DNA of 64,000 nucleotides from an uncultured Draconibacterium sp. (GCF_963676815.1 NZ_OY781365.1:5738501-5802500); one strand, 5' to 3'. Shown: positions 27,840 through 35,844, numbered from the stretch's first letter. Numbers and translations: made by a program. Notes: generated from the sequence alone by a model not told the origin.

Positions 27840-28720
27840 TGAATTCACAAAACAGCTACCGTAAATACCTGATGATTTTTGAACACGATGAAAAATGGGG
27901 ATTCTACATAAACAGCCTGGGAAGTACAATAATTGATGCGGGAGATTTATATCCTTCAAAAGGTCATCCGGGTAGTTACACTTTTTCCTGGGAACAAGGC
28001 CGTGTATTGGATGAATTTCAATTTGTTTTAATAACGGATGGCGAAGGTTTTTTTGAAACAAAAGAAACCGGTAAGAGAAGACTATCAGATGGCGATGGTT
28101 TTATGCTCTTCCCAGGTGTATGGCACCGCTACAGGCCCAAGAAAAAGAAGGGTTGGACCGAACGTTGGGTCGGCTTCTCAGGATCGCTTGCAAAAGAGTT
28201 TTTGTCCAATGGTTTTTTTAATCCGAATCAGCCTGTCATAGCAAACTGCAAGCGCACAAACATCCTTGGTTATTTCAACTCTCTATTTCAACTATTCAAC
28301 AACGAACCTTTTGGCTATCAACGAATGGCTTCCGGAATTTGCATGCAACTAATGGCCGAACTTTACAATATTCAACAAATTAGCAATAGTATAGATGCGT
28401 TAAACACAATGGTATCGCGAGCCAAACACATTATGTATAAACGAATTAACGACTCCATTAATTTAGAAGAGATTGCAGCCGAGTTTGATGTAAGCTATTC
28501 GAAGTTCAGAACCGACTTTAAGAAACAAACCGGAACCTCCCCCCTTCAATATTTTCTACTTTTAAAAATTGAAAAATCGAAAGACTTACTACTTAACACC
28601 AATAGAACGCAAAAAGAAATTGCTTATTCGCTTGGATTTGAATCAGATTATTACTTCAATCGTTTATTCAAACAAAAAACGGGAATTACACCAAAACAGT
28701 TTAGAGAAAAACATAAATGA
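27839..28720 (+). CDS. AraC family transcriptional regulator of the PUL
   Basis: 293-residue regulator. The N-terminal part (about 30-120) is a cupin-type AraC ligand-binding domain (VLITDGEGFFETKE, LSDGDGFMLFPGVWHRYRP); the C-terminal 100 residues form the paired helix-turn-helix domain (INLEEIAAEFDVSYSKFRTDF and QKEIAYSLGFESDYYFNRLF, ending FKQKTGITPKQFR). The start at 27839 is the first usable ATG; the ATG at 27834 runs into a stop after two codons. It is divergent from the GH106 unit and probably activates the locus when a released sugar is bound. Its own start is covered by the 38-bp repeat found again upstream of the isomerase gene, suggesting autoregulation. Confidence 0.93.
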   Translation: MNSQNSYRKYLMIFEHDEKWGFYINSLGSTIIDAGDLYPSKGHPGSYTFSWEQGRVLDEFQFVLITDGEGFFETKETGKRRLSDGDGFMLFPGVWHRYRPKKKKGWTERWVGFSGSLAKEFLSNGFFNPNQPVIANCKRTNILGYFNSLFQLFNNEPFGYQRMASGICMQLMAELYNIQQISNSIDALNTMVSRAKHIMYKRINDSINLEEIAAEFDVSYSKFRTDFKKQTGTSPLQYFLLLKIEKSKDLLLNTNRTQKEIAYSLGFESDYYFNRLFKQKTGITPKQFREKHK

Positions 28721-28871
28721 ATTGCACGCCATTCGTGATGAACGAAAAGGTTATAAACTGTAAACTATCAGCACTTTTCATTTTCAAAGTTTATCATCTT
28801 TGAATTTTGGTTAGTAATCTTCTTCAATTTTCATATATTTGAAGTAAAAATAGCTTTATTGAAATTTAAGA

Positions 28872-28898
28872 GAGACTATACCGAGAACAAAATTGATC
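28872..28898 (+). repeat. Direct repeat copy 1 beside the integrase gene
   Basis: Matches 29065-29091 at 22 of 27 positions; shared blocks are GAGACT and CGAGAACAAA. The copies start 193 bp apart. Possible recombinase arm site or trace of a small insertion. Confidence 0.5.
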
Positions 28899-29064
28899 GA
28901 CTGCTGTAACGAACTGATTTTACGCGCACAAGAAAATACAAAATCGTCCTTATCTGATCCCTCACTAATCGTCAAAATCTCCCAACTTTTAATATTCAAA
29001 ACACTAAATATATAATTATTTCTACAGTTGTAAACAAATAGATATAATGGTGCTCAAAATAGAT

Positions 29065-29091
29065 GAGACTTTTTCGAGAACAAACTTTATC
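29065..29091 (+). repeat. Direct repeat copy 2 beside the integrase gene
   Basis: Partner of 28872-28898, located 13 bp beyond the end of the integrase gene. Confidence 0.5.
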
Positions 29092-29103
29092 TCAGCGAAT
29101 GAT

Positions 29104-30306
29104 CTACAATATTGCTTTCAATTTTTTCATATCTTTTGAGATTTTCTCATCAACGATTTTAGCGTAAACTTGAGTTGTTTTTATTGAAGTATGGCCTAAC
29201 ATCTTTGAAACCGTTTCAATCGGAATTCCATTGTTTAGTGTAACTGAAGTTGCGAATGAATGTCTGGCCACATGCATTGTAAGGTTCTTTTTAATATGGC
29301 AAATGTCAGCCAGCTCTTTTAAATAACTATTCATGCGTTGGTTGGTTAAAACAGGCAGAAGCAATCCCTTGTTCTCACATACAGGATAATTCTTGTATTG
29401 TTCAATAATTTTCATTGGAACATCTAATAAGGGAATTCTGCATCTGGTAGATGTTTTTGTTCTATCTATAATAATCCAATCATCACCATCTACTCCTTTC
29501 TGTATATGGTTTGCACTTAGCTTCGCAATATCAACGTAAGATAAACCAGTATAGCAAGCGAACAAAAAGATATCACGAACGATTCTTAATCTACCTATTT
29601 CAATATCCTTTTCTTTAATAATTTTCAATTCCGTAAGTGTAAGATATTCTCTTTTTGCTTCCTGCTTCTTCACCTTGAATTTAATGTAAGGGTTCTTCAC
29701 AATATAATCGAATGAAACGGCGATGTTGAGTATCTTTTTTAAATGCTTATGATACCCCCAAACTGTATTCAGGTTATTCTTATAGTGTTCTTTCAAATAT
29801 TTGTCAAAATCTGCAATAAAAGCGTAATCAATATCCAGAATGTCAACATCCAATTTTCGAAATTTCTTCTTAACAAATTCTTGTAATCTGTTTTTAGAGG
29901 TTTTATAGTGTTTTAATGTTCCTGCAGAGAATCCATTACCAAGCTGAGCTGAAATCGTATCTATGTAATAGTCAAAAATCTCAAAGAGGGTATGCGAATC
30001 AGAGATTCCAGTTAATTCAGATTTTAAATGTTTAATTTCGAAGTTTTCGTTAGATGCTTCCAACTTATAATATGCATCTAAAATATTACCATATATTTTG
30101 CGTATTCGGTTATTAGTATTCTTTATATCTGTGGATTTCCCATTAACTTGCTGATTTGCAGCATCCCAATATTCCTGCTTAGTAAATAATCCGGTAGACA
30201 ACTCAATTCTTCTTTTTTTATGTGTAACTCTTACATAAATAGGGTAATCTCCATTTTTTCTCTCCTTTGACGTCTTTAAAAGAAATAAAATTGTAACTCT
30301 CATCAT
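29104..30306 (-). CDS. Tyrosine recombinase/integrase, Bacteroidota type
   Basis: 400-residue site-specific recombinase. Residues 1-90 are an arm-binding domain (ERKNGDYPIYVRVTHKKRR), 105-210 a SAM-like core-binding domain, 220-400 the catalytic domain. Visible catalytic residues: Lys284, His345 and Arg348 (HVARHSF), His372 (LGHTS) and the nucleophile Tyr381 (QVYAKIV). The first catalytic arginine is replaced by Ser256 (CYTGLSYVD), as known for IntDOT of the conjugative transposon CTnDOT. Start at codon 1 or 2. It begins 291 bp from the 3' end of tRNA-Arg, a typical arrangement for an island integrated at a tRNA gene. The frame is intact, but no excisionase or conjugation genes appear in the window. 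Confidence 0.95.
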   Translation of the reverse strand: MMRVTILFLLKTSKERKNGDYPIYVRVTHKKRRIELSTGLFTKQEYWDAANQQVNGKSTDIKNTNNRIRKIYGNILDAYYKLEASNENFEIKHLKSELTGISDSHTLFEIFDYYIDTISAQLGNGFSAGTLKHYKTSKNRLQEFVKKKFRKLDVDILDIDYAFIADFDKYLKEHYKNNLNTVWGYHKHLKKILNIAVSFDYIVKNPYIKFKVKKQEAKREYLTLTELKIIKEKDIEIGRLRIVRDIFLFACYTGLSYVDIAKLSANHIQKGVDGDDWIIIDRTKTSTRCRIPLLDVPMKIIEQYKNYPVCENKGLLLPVLTNQRMNSYLKELADICHIKKNLTMHVARHSFATSVTLNNGIPIETVSKMLGHTSIKTTQVYAKIVDEKISKDMKKLKAIL

Positions 30307-30443
30307 AATTAATTTTAAAAAACAGGTCTCGATTCACTGTATTTTACACCTTAAAATTACATTATGGGAGAGCATAAAACAACACCAAACAAGACCAATT
30401 CATACCAATTAACACTAACTATTTCAAAGAGTTACGAAGTTTC

Positions 30444-30482
30444 TGGTGACCCTTTTTATCCTATTTAACACATGGGTCACCA
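30444..30482. repeat. 9-bp inverted repeat between integrase and tRNA, candidate attachment or recombinase site
   Basis: TGGTGACCC (30444-30452) and GGGTCACCA (30474-30482) are perfect inverted arms 21 bp apart in the gap between the integrase start and the tRNA 3' end. Inverted recombinase-binding arms flanking a short crossover region are the layout of a tyrosine-recombinase core site. Confidence 0.5.
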
Positions 30483-30539
30483 AATAGTCCCTCCAAAGTT
30501 GACTAAATTTGACCTTTTTTGTGTATTTCAGCAAAACAA

Positions 30540-30573
30540 AAAGGCACTTAAATCATTGATTTTAAGTGCCTTT
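30540..30573 (-). terminator. Terminator downstream of tRNA-Arg
   Basis: 13-bp perfect arms AAAGGCACTTAAA and TTTAAGTGCCTTT with an 8-nt loop; on the minus strand a T-rich run (TTTTTGTTTT) follows. It ends tRNA transcription before the integrase gene. Confidence 0.8.
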
Positions 30574-30597
30574 AATTAATTTTAGTTTATTTACCTG

Positions 30598-30671
<74 letters not shown>

Positions 30672-30688
30672 AGCCTTATTTTGCGCTG

Positions 30689-30719
30689 CAAAAGTATAAA
30701 TCTAATTGCAAATAACAAA
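30689..30719 (-). promoter_or_regulatory. Promoter of tRNA-Arg
   Basis: On the minus strand TTTG (30719-30716), a 19-bp spacer, then TACTTTTG (30696-30689), a full match to the Bacteroidota -33/-7 consensus. It starts RNA about 10 bp before the tRNA. Confidence 0.75.
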
Positions 30720-30835
30720 TACCAAATCTGAAATAATTCAAATTGCAGAACATTTCAATATTCAATACTGTTGTTTTGTTCTGTAAAAACCGTTGTATTC
30801 CTCGCTAAAAAATAAATAGGAGTAAAAGTAAACAC

Positions 30836-30843
30836 TATTTTTG
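30836..30843 (+). promoter_or_regulatory. -7 box of the MFS-HAD operon
   Basis: TATTTTTG matches TAnnTTTG exactly and lies 11 bp before the MFS start codon, implying a very short 5' leader. Confidence 0.6.
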
Positions 30844-30854
30844 CGCCTGATTGG

Positions 30855-32033
30855 ATGACAAATTTCAGTAAGAACATACCGCGCCTGTACCTGGTAAAAA
30901 TCTCGAAATGGTTTAACATGGTTATGCCAATTGTTGTGCTGTTTTACCAAAGCAACAACATGGGCATGCAAGAGATTTTTGTACTGAAAGCCATTTATTC
31001 CATTGCCATTGTTGGTATGGAAATTCCTTCGGGGTGGATGGCCGATGTTTGGGGGCGCAAAAAAACACTGATCCTGGGTAGTATTTTGGGAAGTCTGGGA
31101 TTTCTGATCTACAGTTTCTCTTATGGTTTCTGGGCATTTGTGGTTGCTGAAGTTATCCTCGGAATCGGACATTCTTTTGTGTCGGGTGCCGACTCAGCCA
31201 TGTTGTACGACAGTTTAAAAGCCGATAAACGAACTGACAAATATGTTCGAGAAGAAGGACGGATAACCTCGGTTGGTAATTTTTCCGAAGCCATTGCCGG
31301 CGTGGTTGGCGGTCTTCTGGCAGCCATAAGTTTACGCACACCATTTTATTTTCAGTTTGCGGTAGCGGCCATTGCAATTCCGGCTGCACTTACAATGATA
31401 GAACCAAAAATTCATTCTACCGAACATATTCATTCGGTAAAGAAAATGGTTCAAAACATTCGAAACACCTTTGTTACCAATCACAATCTTCGCGTTGCTA
31501 TTTTGCTGTCGTCGGTTACCGGTACTGCAACGCTGACATTTGCATGGTTTGTTCAGCCCTTTTTTAAAGCAATCGATCTACCTGTTGAACTTTTTGGTGT
31601 GTTTTGGACGGCACTAAATCTAACAGTTGGTATTTCCACCGTTTTTGCCTACAAAGTTGAAGAGTTTTTAGGAAGACGCTGGTCGATACTGTTGGTAATT
31701 GCATTGCTTTCGGCCGGATATGTTTTCTCCGGCATCAGCATTTCATACTGGGGCCTTGGCTTTTTGTTCCTGTTTTACCTGGTGCGTGGACTGGCAACAC
31801 CAATTTTTAAAAATTACATTAACCAATACACCGACAGCGAAGTGCGGGCAACCATGCTCTCGGTGCGAAATTTTATTATTCGTATAGCTTTTGCAGGTAT
31901 TGGCCCACTTTTGGGCTGGATTACAGATAATATTAGTCTGAGTAAAGCATTTTTGCTGGCCGGAATCATTTATCTTGTTGCAGCAATAGCCGTTACTTTG
32001 CCTTGGCTACGAATTAAAAAAGAAGAAAAATGA
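30855..32033 (+). CDS. MFS family transporter
   Basis: 392-residue membrane protein with about 12 transmembrane helices. The loop between helices 2 and 3 reads GWMADVWGRKKTLILG, the MFS signature motif. The start at 30855 follows directly on a -7 promoter box. The last four bases overlap the HAD phosphatase start (ATGA), so the pair is translationally coupled. Substrate is unknown; drug/H+ antiport or a metabolite exporter are possible. It marks the beginning of backbone-type genes to the right of tRNA-Arg. Confidence 0.9.
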   Translation: MTNFSKNIPRLYLVKISKWFNMVMPIVVLFYQSNNMGMQEIFVLKAIYSIAIVGMEIPSGWMADVWGRKKTLILGSILGSLGFLIYSFSYGFWAFVVAEVILGIGHSFVSGADSAMLYDSLKADKRTDKYVREEGRITSVGNFSEAIAGVVGGLLAAISLRTPFYFQFAVAAIAIPAALTMIEPKIHSTEHIHSVKKMVQNIRNTFVTNHNLRVAILLSSVTGTATLTFAWFVQPFFKAIDLPVELFGVFWTALNLTVGISTVFAYKVEEFLGRRWSILLVIALLSAGYVFSGISISYWGLGFLFLFYLVRGLATPIFKNYINQYTDSEVRATMLSVRNFIIRIAFAGIGPLLGWITDNISLSKAFLLAGIIYLVAAIAVTLPWLRIKKEEK

Positions 32034-32650
32034 GTAAATCTGTATTGATATTCGATCTTGATAATACCATTTATCCGGTTAGCTCGATAGCCGAAAAGTT
32101 GTTTGAAAAGCTTTATGCGGTTATTGAAAAAAGTGGAGATTACAAAGGCGATCTTGAGACAATAAAACTTGAAATACAACGCACTCCATTTCAGAAAGTT
32201 GCAAAGGCATTTTCGTTTAGCGAGCAATTACTAAAAGACTGCATGGAAGTGCACATTAACCTTACCTATGATGATCCGATACAGTATTTCCCGGATTATG
32301 AGCTGGTGAGAAAACTTCCGCAAACAAAGTTTCTGGTTACATCGGGGTTTAGCAAATTGCAGCACAGCAAAATCGACAATCTGGCTATTCGTAACGATTT
32401 TAAAGAGATTGTAATTCTCGATTTGCAACAAACAAACGATACTAAAAAGGATATTTTCAAACGGCTTTTGGAGAAATACAAATTACCAAAGGATGAAGTT
32501 TTAATTGTTGGTGACGATATTAAATCAGAAATTCAGGCTGGTAAAGAGCTCGGAATCGACACGGTTATTTATGATCGTTTGGAAAAATACAGCGAACTAA
32601 ACGTCACCAATAAAATTGAGAATTTTTCCGAACTCCCAAAGTTTCTTTAA
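32030..32650 (+). CDS. HAD family hydrolase, pyrimidine 5'-nucleotidase-like
   Basis: 206-residue cytoplasmic phosphatase. HAD motif I is IFDLDNTIYP (nucleophile Asp10 and acid Asp12 in DxDNT), motif II the Ser/Thr of FLVTSGF, motif III a Lys in NDTKKD, motif IV IVGDDIKSEIQAG. The DLDNTIYP form is typical of SDT1/pyrimidine 5'-nucleotidase-like members, which dephosphorylate UMP or CMP; other phosphate monoesters are possible. It overlaps the MFS gene by 4 bp and its stop overlaps the tail of the convergent metallohydrolase gene by 4 bp. Confidence 0.88.
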   Translation: MSKSVLIFDLDNTIYPVSSIAEKLFEKLYAVIEKSGDYKGDLETIKLEIQRTPFQKVAKAFSFSEQLLKDCMEVHINLTYDDPIQYFPDYELVRKLPQTKFLVTSGFSKLQHSKIDNLAIRNDFKEIVILDLQQTNDTKKDIFKRLLEKYKLPKDEVLIVGDDIKSEIQAGKELGIDTVIYDRLEKYSELNVTNKIENFSELPKFL

Positions 32651-33429
32651 AGTTCCAGTTTTAATCCGTCATAAGCCAGAAAAACATTTTCGGGTAATTC
32701 AGCCATCACATCGTCGTTTTTACCAAAAGCGTGACTAATGTGTGTCAGGTAGGTTTGTTCCGGTTTTATCCGATCCACAATTTCCAACACTTCTGCCAGG
32801 TTAAAATGCGACAAGTGTTTTTCTTTTCGCAGGCAGTTAATAATTAGGATTTTGGTTCCCTCAACCTTCTTCAATTCACTTTCTTCGATAAAATTTGTGT
32901 CGGTAATGTAGGTTAAATCCCCCACCCGATAACCATAAACAGGCAATTTATGGTGCCAGCAACGAATTGGCACAAACTCAACACCATCAATAGCGAACGG
33001 AGCATTATCAACATTTCGCAACTCCATCTTCGGGATGCCCGGATATTTAAAGGTGGCAAACACATAATTAAAAATGCGTTTAATGGCTTTCTGTACCCGT
33101 TCTTCTGCAAAAATTTCCATATGATTTTTCTGCACCCAGTTATACGAACGGATATCATCCAAACCAAAAATATGATCGACATGTTCGTGCGTCAGCAAAA
33201 TCGCCCGAAGCGTTTTTACCTTTTCGCGTAACATTTGCTGGCGGAAATCCGGTCCCGCGTCAATCACAAAATTCTTATCGTTTATATTTAATAATAATGA
33301 TGATCGCAGCCGTTTGTCCTTTTTATTAGTAGATGTACAAACGTCGCAATCGCAGGCCACAACAGGTACTCCCTGCGAGGTGCCCGTTCCGAGTAAAGTT
33401 GCTTTTATTTTTATTGAAGGATTTGCCAT
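32647..33429 (-). CDS. Metallo-beta-lactamase fold hydrolase, PhnP-like
   Basis: 260-residue cytoplasmic metallohydrolase. The N-terminal LLGTGTSQGVPVVACDCDVC is typical of PhnP-like phosphodiesterases; THEHVDHIFGLDD carries the HxHxDH dinuclear metal site, and later TDTN and HISHAFGKN give further ligands. The start at 33429 is chosen over 33474 because it opens with this conserved beta strand and because a -7 box lies 7 bp upstream; the longer reading would begin upstream of that promoter. PhnP cleaves cyclic ribose phosphates in phosphonate breakdown, but relatives act on varied phosphodiesters and no phn genes are nearby. Confidence 0.9.
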   Translation of the reverse strand: MANPSIKIKATLLGTGTSQGVPVVACDCDVCTSTNKKDKRLRSSLLLNINDKNFVIDAGPDFRQQMLREKVKTLRAILLTHEHVDHIFGLDDIRSYNWVQKNHMEIFAEERVQKAIKRIFNYVFATFKYPGIPKMELRNVDNAPFAIDGVEFVPIRCWHHKLPVYGYRVGDLTYITDTNFIEESELKKVEGTKILIINCLRKEKHLSHFNLAEVLEIVDRIKPEQTYLTHISHAFGKNDDVMAELPENVFLAYDGLKLEL

Positions 33430-33435
33430 TTCGGG

Positions 33436-33467
33436 CAAAATTAACAAAAGCAATTGTGAAATAACAA
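33436..33467 (-). promoter_or_regulatory. Promoter of the PhnP-like gene
   Basis: On the minus strand TTG (33467-33465), 21 bp, then TAATTTTG (33443-33436). RNA should start at or very near the ATG at 33429, giving an almost leaderless message. Confidence 0.55.
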
Positions 33468-33482
33468 GAATCACTACTTTTG
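33454..33482 (+). promoter_or_regulatory. Promoter of the RsmI-like gene
   Basis: TTG at 33454-33456, 18 bp, then TACTTTTG at 33475-33482, an exact -7 box 17 bp before the ATG. It overlaps the divergent promoter of the PhnP-like gene. Confidence 0.6.
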
Positions 33483-33499
33483 CAAAAATCTTTTAACGA

Positions 33500-34201
33500 A
33501 TGGCAACACTTTATCTGGTACCGAATGTTTTGGCCGATGGCGACTGGCAAACAGTTTTACCTGCTCAGGTTGAACCGATTTTAAGCAACACGAAGTATTT
33601 TATTGTTGAAAATATACGCACTGCCCGACGTTTTATGAAACAGGTAAACCGCGAAATAAACATTGATGAGTGCACCTTTTACGAAATTAACAAACGTACC
33701 AATGCTGCTGATTTGCCGCGCTTTTTAAAACCTATTGATGAAGGACATGATGTTGCCGTACTGTCCGAAGCCGGGTGCCCGGGTGTTGCCGATCCCGGCG
33801 CCGATGTGGTAAAGATTGCGCACCAAAAAGGAATAAAAGTAGTACCTATCGTTGGTCCATCATCGATTCTATTGGCACTTATGGCCTCCGGAATGAACGG
33901 GCAGAATTTTGCGTTTAAAGGGTATTTACCTGTAAAACCACAGGAGCGGGTAAAAGAGCTACAGAGTCTGGAAAAAACGATAAGAAACAACCGACAAACG
34001 CAAATTTTTATCGAAACTCCCTACCGAAACAATCAATTGGTAAGCGACGTTTTAAAATCGTGCTCACCTTCTGCTTTATTTTGTATAGCGGCCAATATTA
34101 CCGGCAAGAATGAGTTTATACAAACCAAATCTATTCAGGATTGGAAAAAAGCCGGTGTACCCGATTTACATAAACAACCGGTAATCTTTTTGTTGGGGTA
34201 A
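33500..34201 (+). CDS. SAM-dependent methyltransferase, RsmI-like (tetrapyrrole methylase fold)
   Basis: 233-residue protein of the tetrapyrrole methylase superfamily. SEAGCPGVADPGADVV and VPIVGPSSILLALMASG are the RsmI SAM-binding blocks, and FIETPYRNNQL matches the RsmI central motif. RsmI methylates the 2'-O of C1402 in 16S rRNA. This copy is shorter than standard RsmI (about 280 residues), lacking its C-terminal extension, and the N-terminus YLVPNVLADG differs from the common YLVATPIGN. A true RsmI may exist elsewhere, so the RNA target is uncertain. Confidence 0.85.
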   Translation: MATLYLVPNVLADGDWQTVLPAQVEPILSNTKYFIVENIRTARRFMKQVNREINIDECTFYEINKRTNAADLPRFLKPIDEGHDVAVLSEAGCPGVADPGADVVKIAHQKGIKVVPIVGPSSILLALMASGMNGQNFAFKGYLPVKPQERVKELQSLEKTIRNNRQTQIFIETPYRNNQLVSDVLKSCSPSALFCIAANITGKNEFIQTKSIQDWKKAGVPDLHKQPVIFLLG

Positions 34202-34210
34202 TTAATAGTT

Positions 34211-35278
34211 TTAAATAAGCTTAAGTTCCTGAAGTAGTTGGAATTCCAATTCAAAATTAGGAGTAAAAACATGTTTACCAAGGTTTTTATCCACCTGTTT
34301 TTTTGTCCAGAAACGAAGTTCTTCCACTTCATTCGACTGGATGCCAAAACCCTTATAGTCGTAGGTAGTAAACAGGTAAATCAGTTCGGCTTCCACCTCC
34401 GATTCCCATTTGTACACTTTCTGCAGCTTTGCAGAAAAATCCTTTAAGCCAATTTCCTCAAAAGCTTCTTTTTTAAGCGCTTGCTCCAAAGTCTCCTCTG
34501 CCGAAATATGACCGCCAACAGCCGTATCCCACTTACCGGGTTGAATCAGTTTATCAGCCGGACGTTTTTGAATAAGGATGGCTCCGTTATTATTTAGCAC
34601 ATGCAAATGCACCACCGGGTGTAACAGTTTGCTTCCATTATGCACCTGGCTGCGCGGTGCCCGACCGGTAACTTTTCCCTGTTCATCAACCAGCGGCACC
34701 CACTCTTCGTTTGCAAAAGCCTTTTGTTTCTTTTTCTGACGCAGCATTTCGTATAAAAAATAAACACCAAAAATAATGTAGAACAAACCACCACTGATAA
34801 ATGCCCAGGCTTCCTTGCTCATAAAAAAGGCCGAATAGAACACCAAAACTGTATGCACTAAAAAGATGTAGAACATCGCCTTCATACTTTTTCGCATTTG
34901 TTTCATTTGGGCACTATTGAACTCCACATCTTTCATGTAGCGCTGCCCCATCATGCCAACTATATTTACATTCGAGAATGCAGAAATGGCTAGAACAGCC
35001 ACCAATATCAATTCAATTAGTCCGGGTTTCAGTTTAAAGAAAATATCGTTGTCAAGCAGTATAGAAACGCCACCAAGAACCACGAGCAATAAAGTATCGA
35101 AAAGCACAAATTTCTCGAATCGCTTTTCTTTAATGGCAATCCAGGCCATTTCGGCCACACCTACACCTATGGCAACAAAAAGCCCGATTTTAGTCCCCCA
35201 TATTTCATCGGCAGCGATGAAAACAAATAAAGGAATAAAACCAGGCAGTAACTTTTTAAATAATTGTGCTCTGTTCAT
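34211..35278 (-). CDS. Membrane protein with C-terminal Nudix hydrolase domain
   Basis: 355-residue fusion. Residues 1-180 hold five or six hydrophobic helices resembling IspZ/VC0807-type septation membrane proteins (LLPGFIPLFVFIAADEIWGTKIG, helix-rich with paired charged loops). Residues 195-355 are a cytoplasmic Nudix domain: PVVHLHVLNNNGAILIQKR, GKWDTAVGGHI and the Nudix box from about 255 (GHISAEETLEQALKKEAFEE), with Lys where Arg is usual in the REUxEE core. The Nudix half resembles isopentenyl-diphosphate-isomerase-like YfcD proteins. ATG at 35278 is chosen over the TTG at 35287. The fusion ties a nucleotide or diphosphate hydrolase to the inner membrane; substrate unknown. Confidence 0.85.
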   Translation of the reverse strand: MNRAQLFKKLLPGFIPLFVFIAADEIWGTKIGLFVAIGVGVAEMAWIAIKEKRFEKFVLFDTLLLVVLGGVSILLDNDIFFKLKPGLIELILVAVLAISAFSNVNIVGMMGQRYMKDVEFNSAQMKQMRKSMKAMFYIFLVHTVLVFYSAFFMSKEAWAFISGGLFYIIFGVYFLYEMLRQKKKQKAFANEEWVPLVDEQGKVTGRAPRSQVHNGSKLLHPVVHLHVLNNNGAILIQKRPADKLIQPGKWDTAVGGHISAEETLEQALKKEAFEEIGLKDFSAKLQKVYKWESEVEAELIYLFTTYDYKGFGIQSNEVEELRFWTKKQVDKNLGKHVFTPNFELEFQLLQELKLI

Positions 35279-35298
35279 AGCAAACAAAGAGCGATGGA

Positions 35299-35844
35299 TT
35301 ATTCTTCGTCGGTAGGATTTTCAAAAGGAATAACCTTGTAAACCTCTACCTCCATTAAAACCGTTTGAAAAGCTCCAATTGCATAACCTGAGCCTGATTG
35401 ACCATAAGCCAATTCGGAGTTGATAACTAATCGAGAGCGTGTTCCGGGCTGCATATAGGTCAGGCCTTCTTCGAGCCCGGTAATTGAACCACCGGTACCT
35501 ACAGTTACCTGATACGGCTCGTAACGATGCCCCTCGAGGTAACCACTTGTTTCGTCAACCAACGTACTGTCAAACCCTTCTTCGGTTTTGTCCAATGTCC
35601 AGGTAGCGTAAAATATCTGCACCCTGTCGCCGGCTTTAATCGTGTCTCCTTCTCCGGTACCCGCTTCATTAAAATAATAAAGACCCGACGAGGTTTCCTC
35701 TGCTCCGGGATGAGCAACCGCCATGTATTCATCCAACAGCGCCAATTCTTCATTCCTCATTTTTTGGTAATCAATACCATCGTTACAGGCAAAAAAGGCT
35801 ACGCCCCCTAACATTAATAAAATCCATGACAATGTTTTCTTCAT
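35299..35844 (-). CDS. FKBP-type peptidyl-prolyl isomerase lipoprotein
   Basis: 181-residue lipoprotein (lipobox VAFFAC, Cys20). After a helical N-terminus comes an FKBP domain with GDRVQIFYATW, VTVGTGGSITGLEEGLTYMQ and SRLVINSELAYGQSG, ending in a VLMEVEVYKV strand. It should speed proline isomerisation of exported proteins at the envelope. It forms a tandem with a second FKBP lipoprotein 61 bp upstream, in the order nrnA-FKBP-FKBP-Nudix on the minus strand. The conserved aromatic FKBP pocket is only partly retained. Confidence 0.92.
   Translation of the reverse strand: MKKTLSWILLMLGGVAFFACNDGIDYQKMRNEELALLDEYMAVAHPGAEETSSGLYYFNEAGTGEGDTIKAGDRVQIFYATWTLDKTEEGFDSTLVDETSGYLEGHRYEPYQVTVGTGGSITGLEEGLTYMQPGTRSRLVINSELAYGQSGSGYAIGAFQTVLMEVEVYKVIPFENPTDEE

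Larger units (their letters stand above)
28721..29103. other. 383-bp gap between regulator and integrase
   Basis: No coding frame stands out. There is an exact -7 box TATATTTG at 28834-28841 (plus) without a gene behind it, and an imperfect 27-bp direct repeat at 28872-28898 and 29065-29091, the second copy just outside the integrase stop codon. Confidence 0.6.

Noticed and set aside
1..28720. Ulvan utilisation locus
   Set aside because: No ulvan lyase or GH105 unsaturated glucuronidase is present; only rhamnosidases and sulfatases support the wider rhamnan-like reading.
28721..30597. Second copy of the tRNA-Arg 3' end as an att repeat near the integrase
   Set aside because: No matching segment of the tRNA 3' end was found in this stretch; the other att site would have to lie outside the window.
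32647..33474. Longer start of the PhnP-like gene at 33474
   Set aside because: It would begin upstream of the gene's own -7 promoter box and add a hydrophobic stretch foreign to the family.
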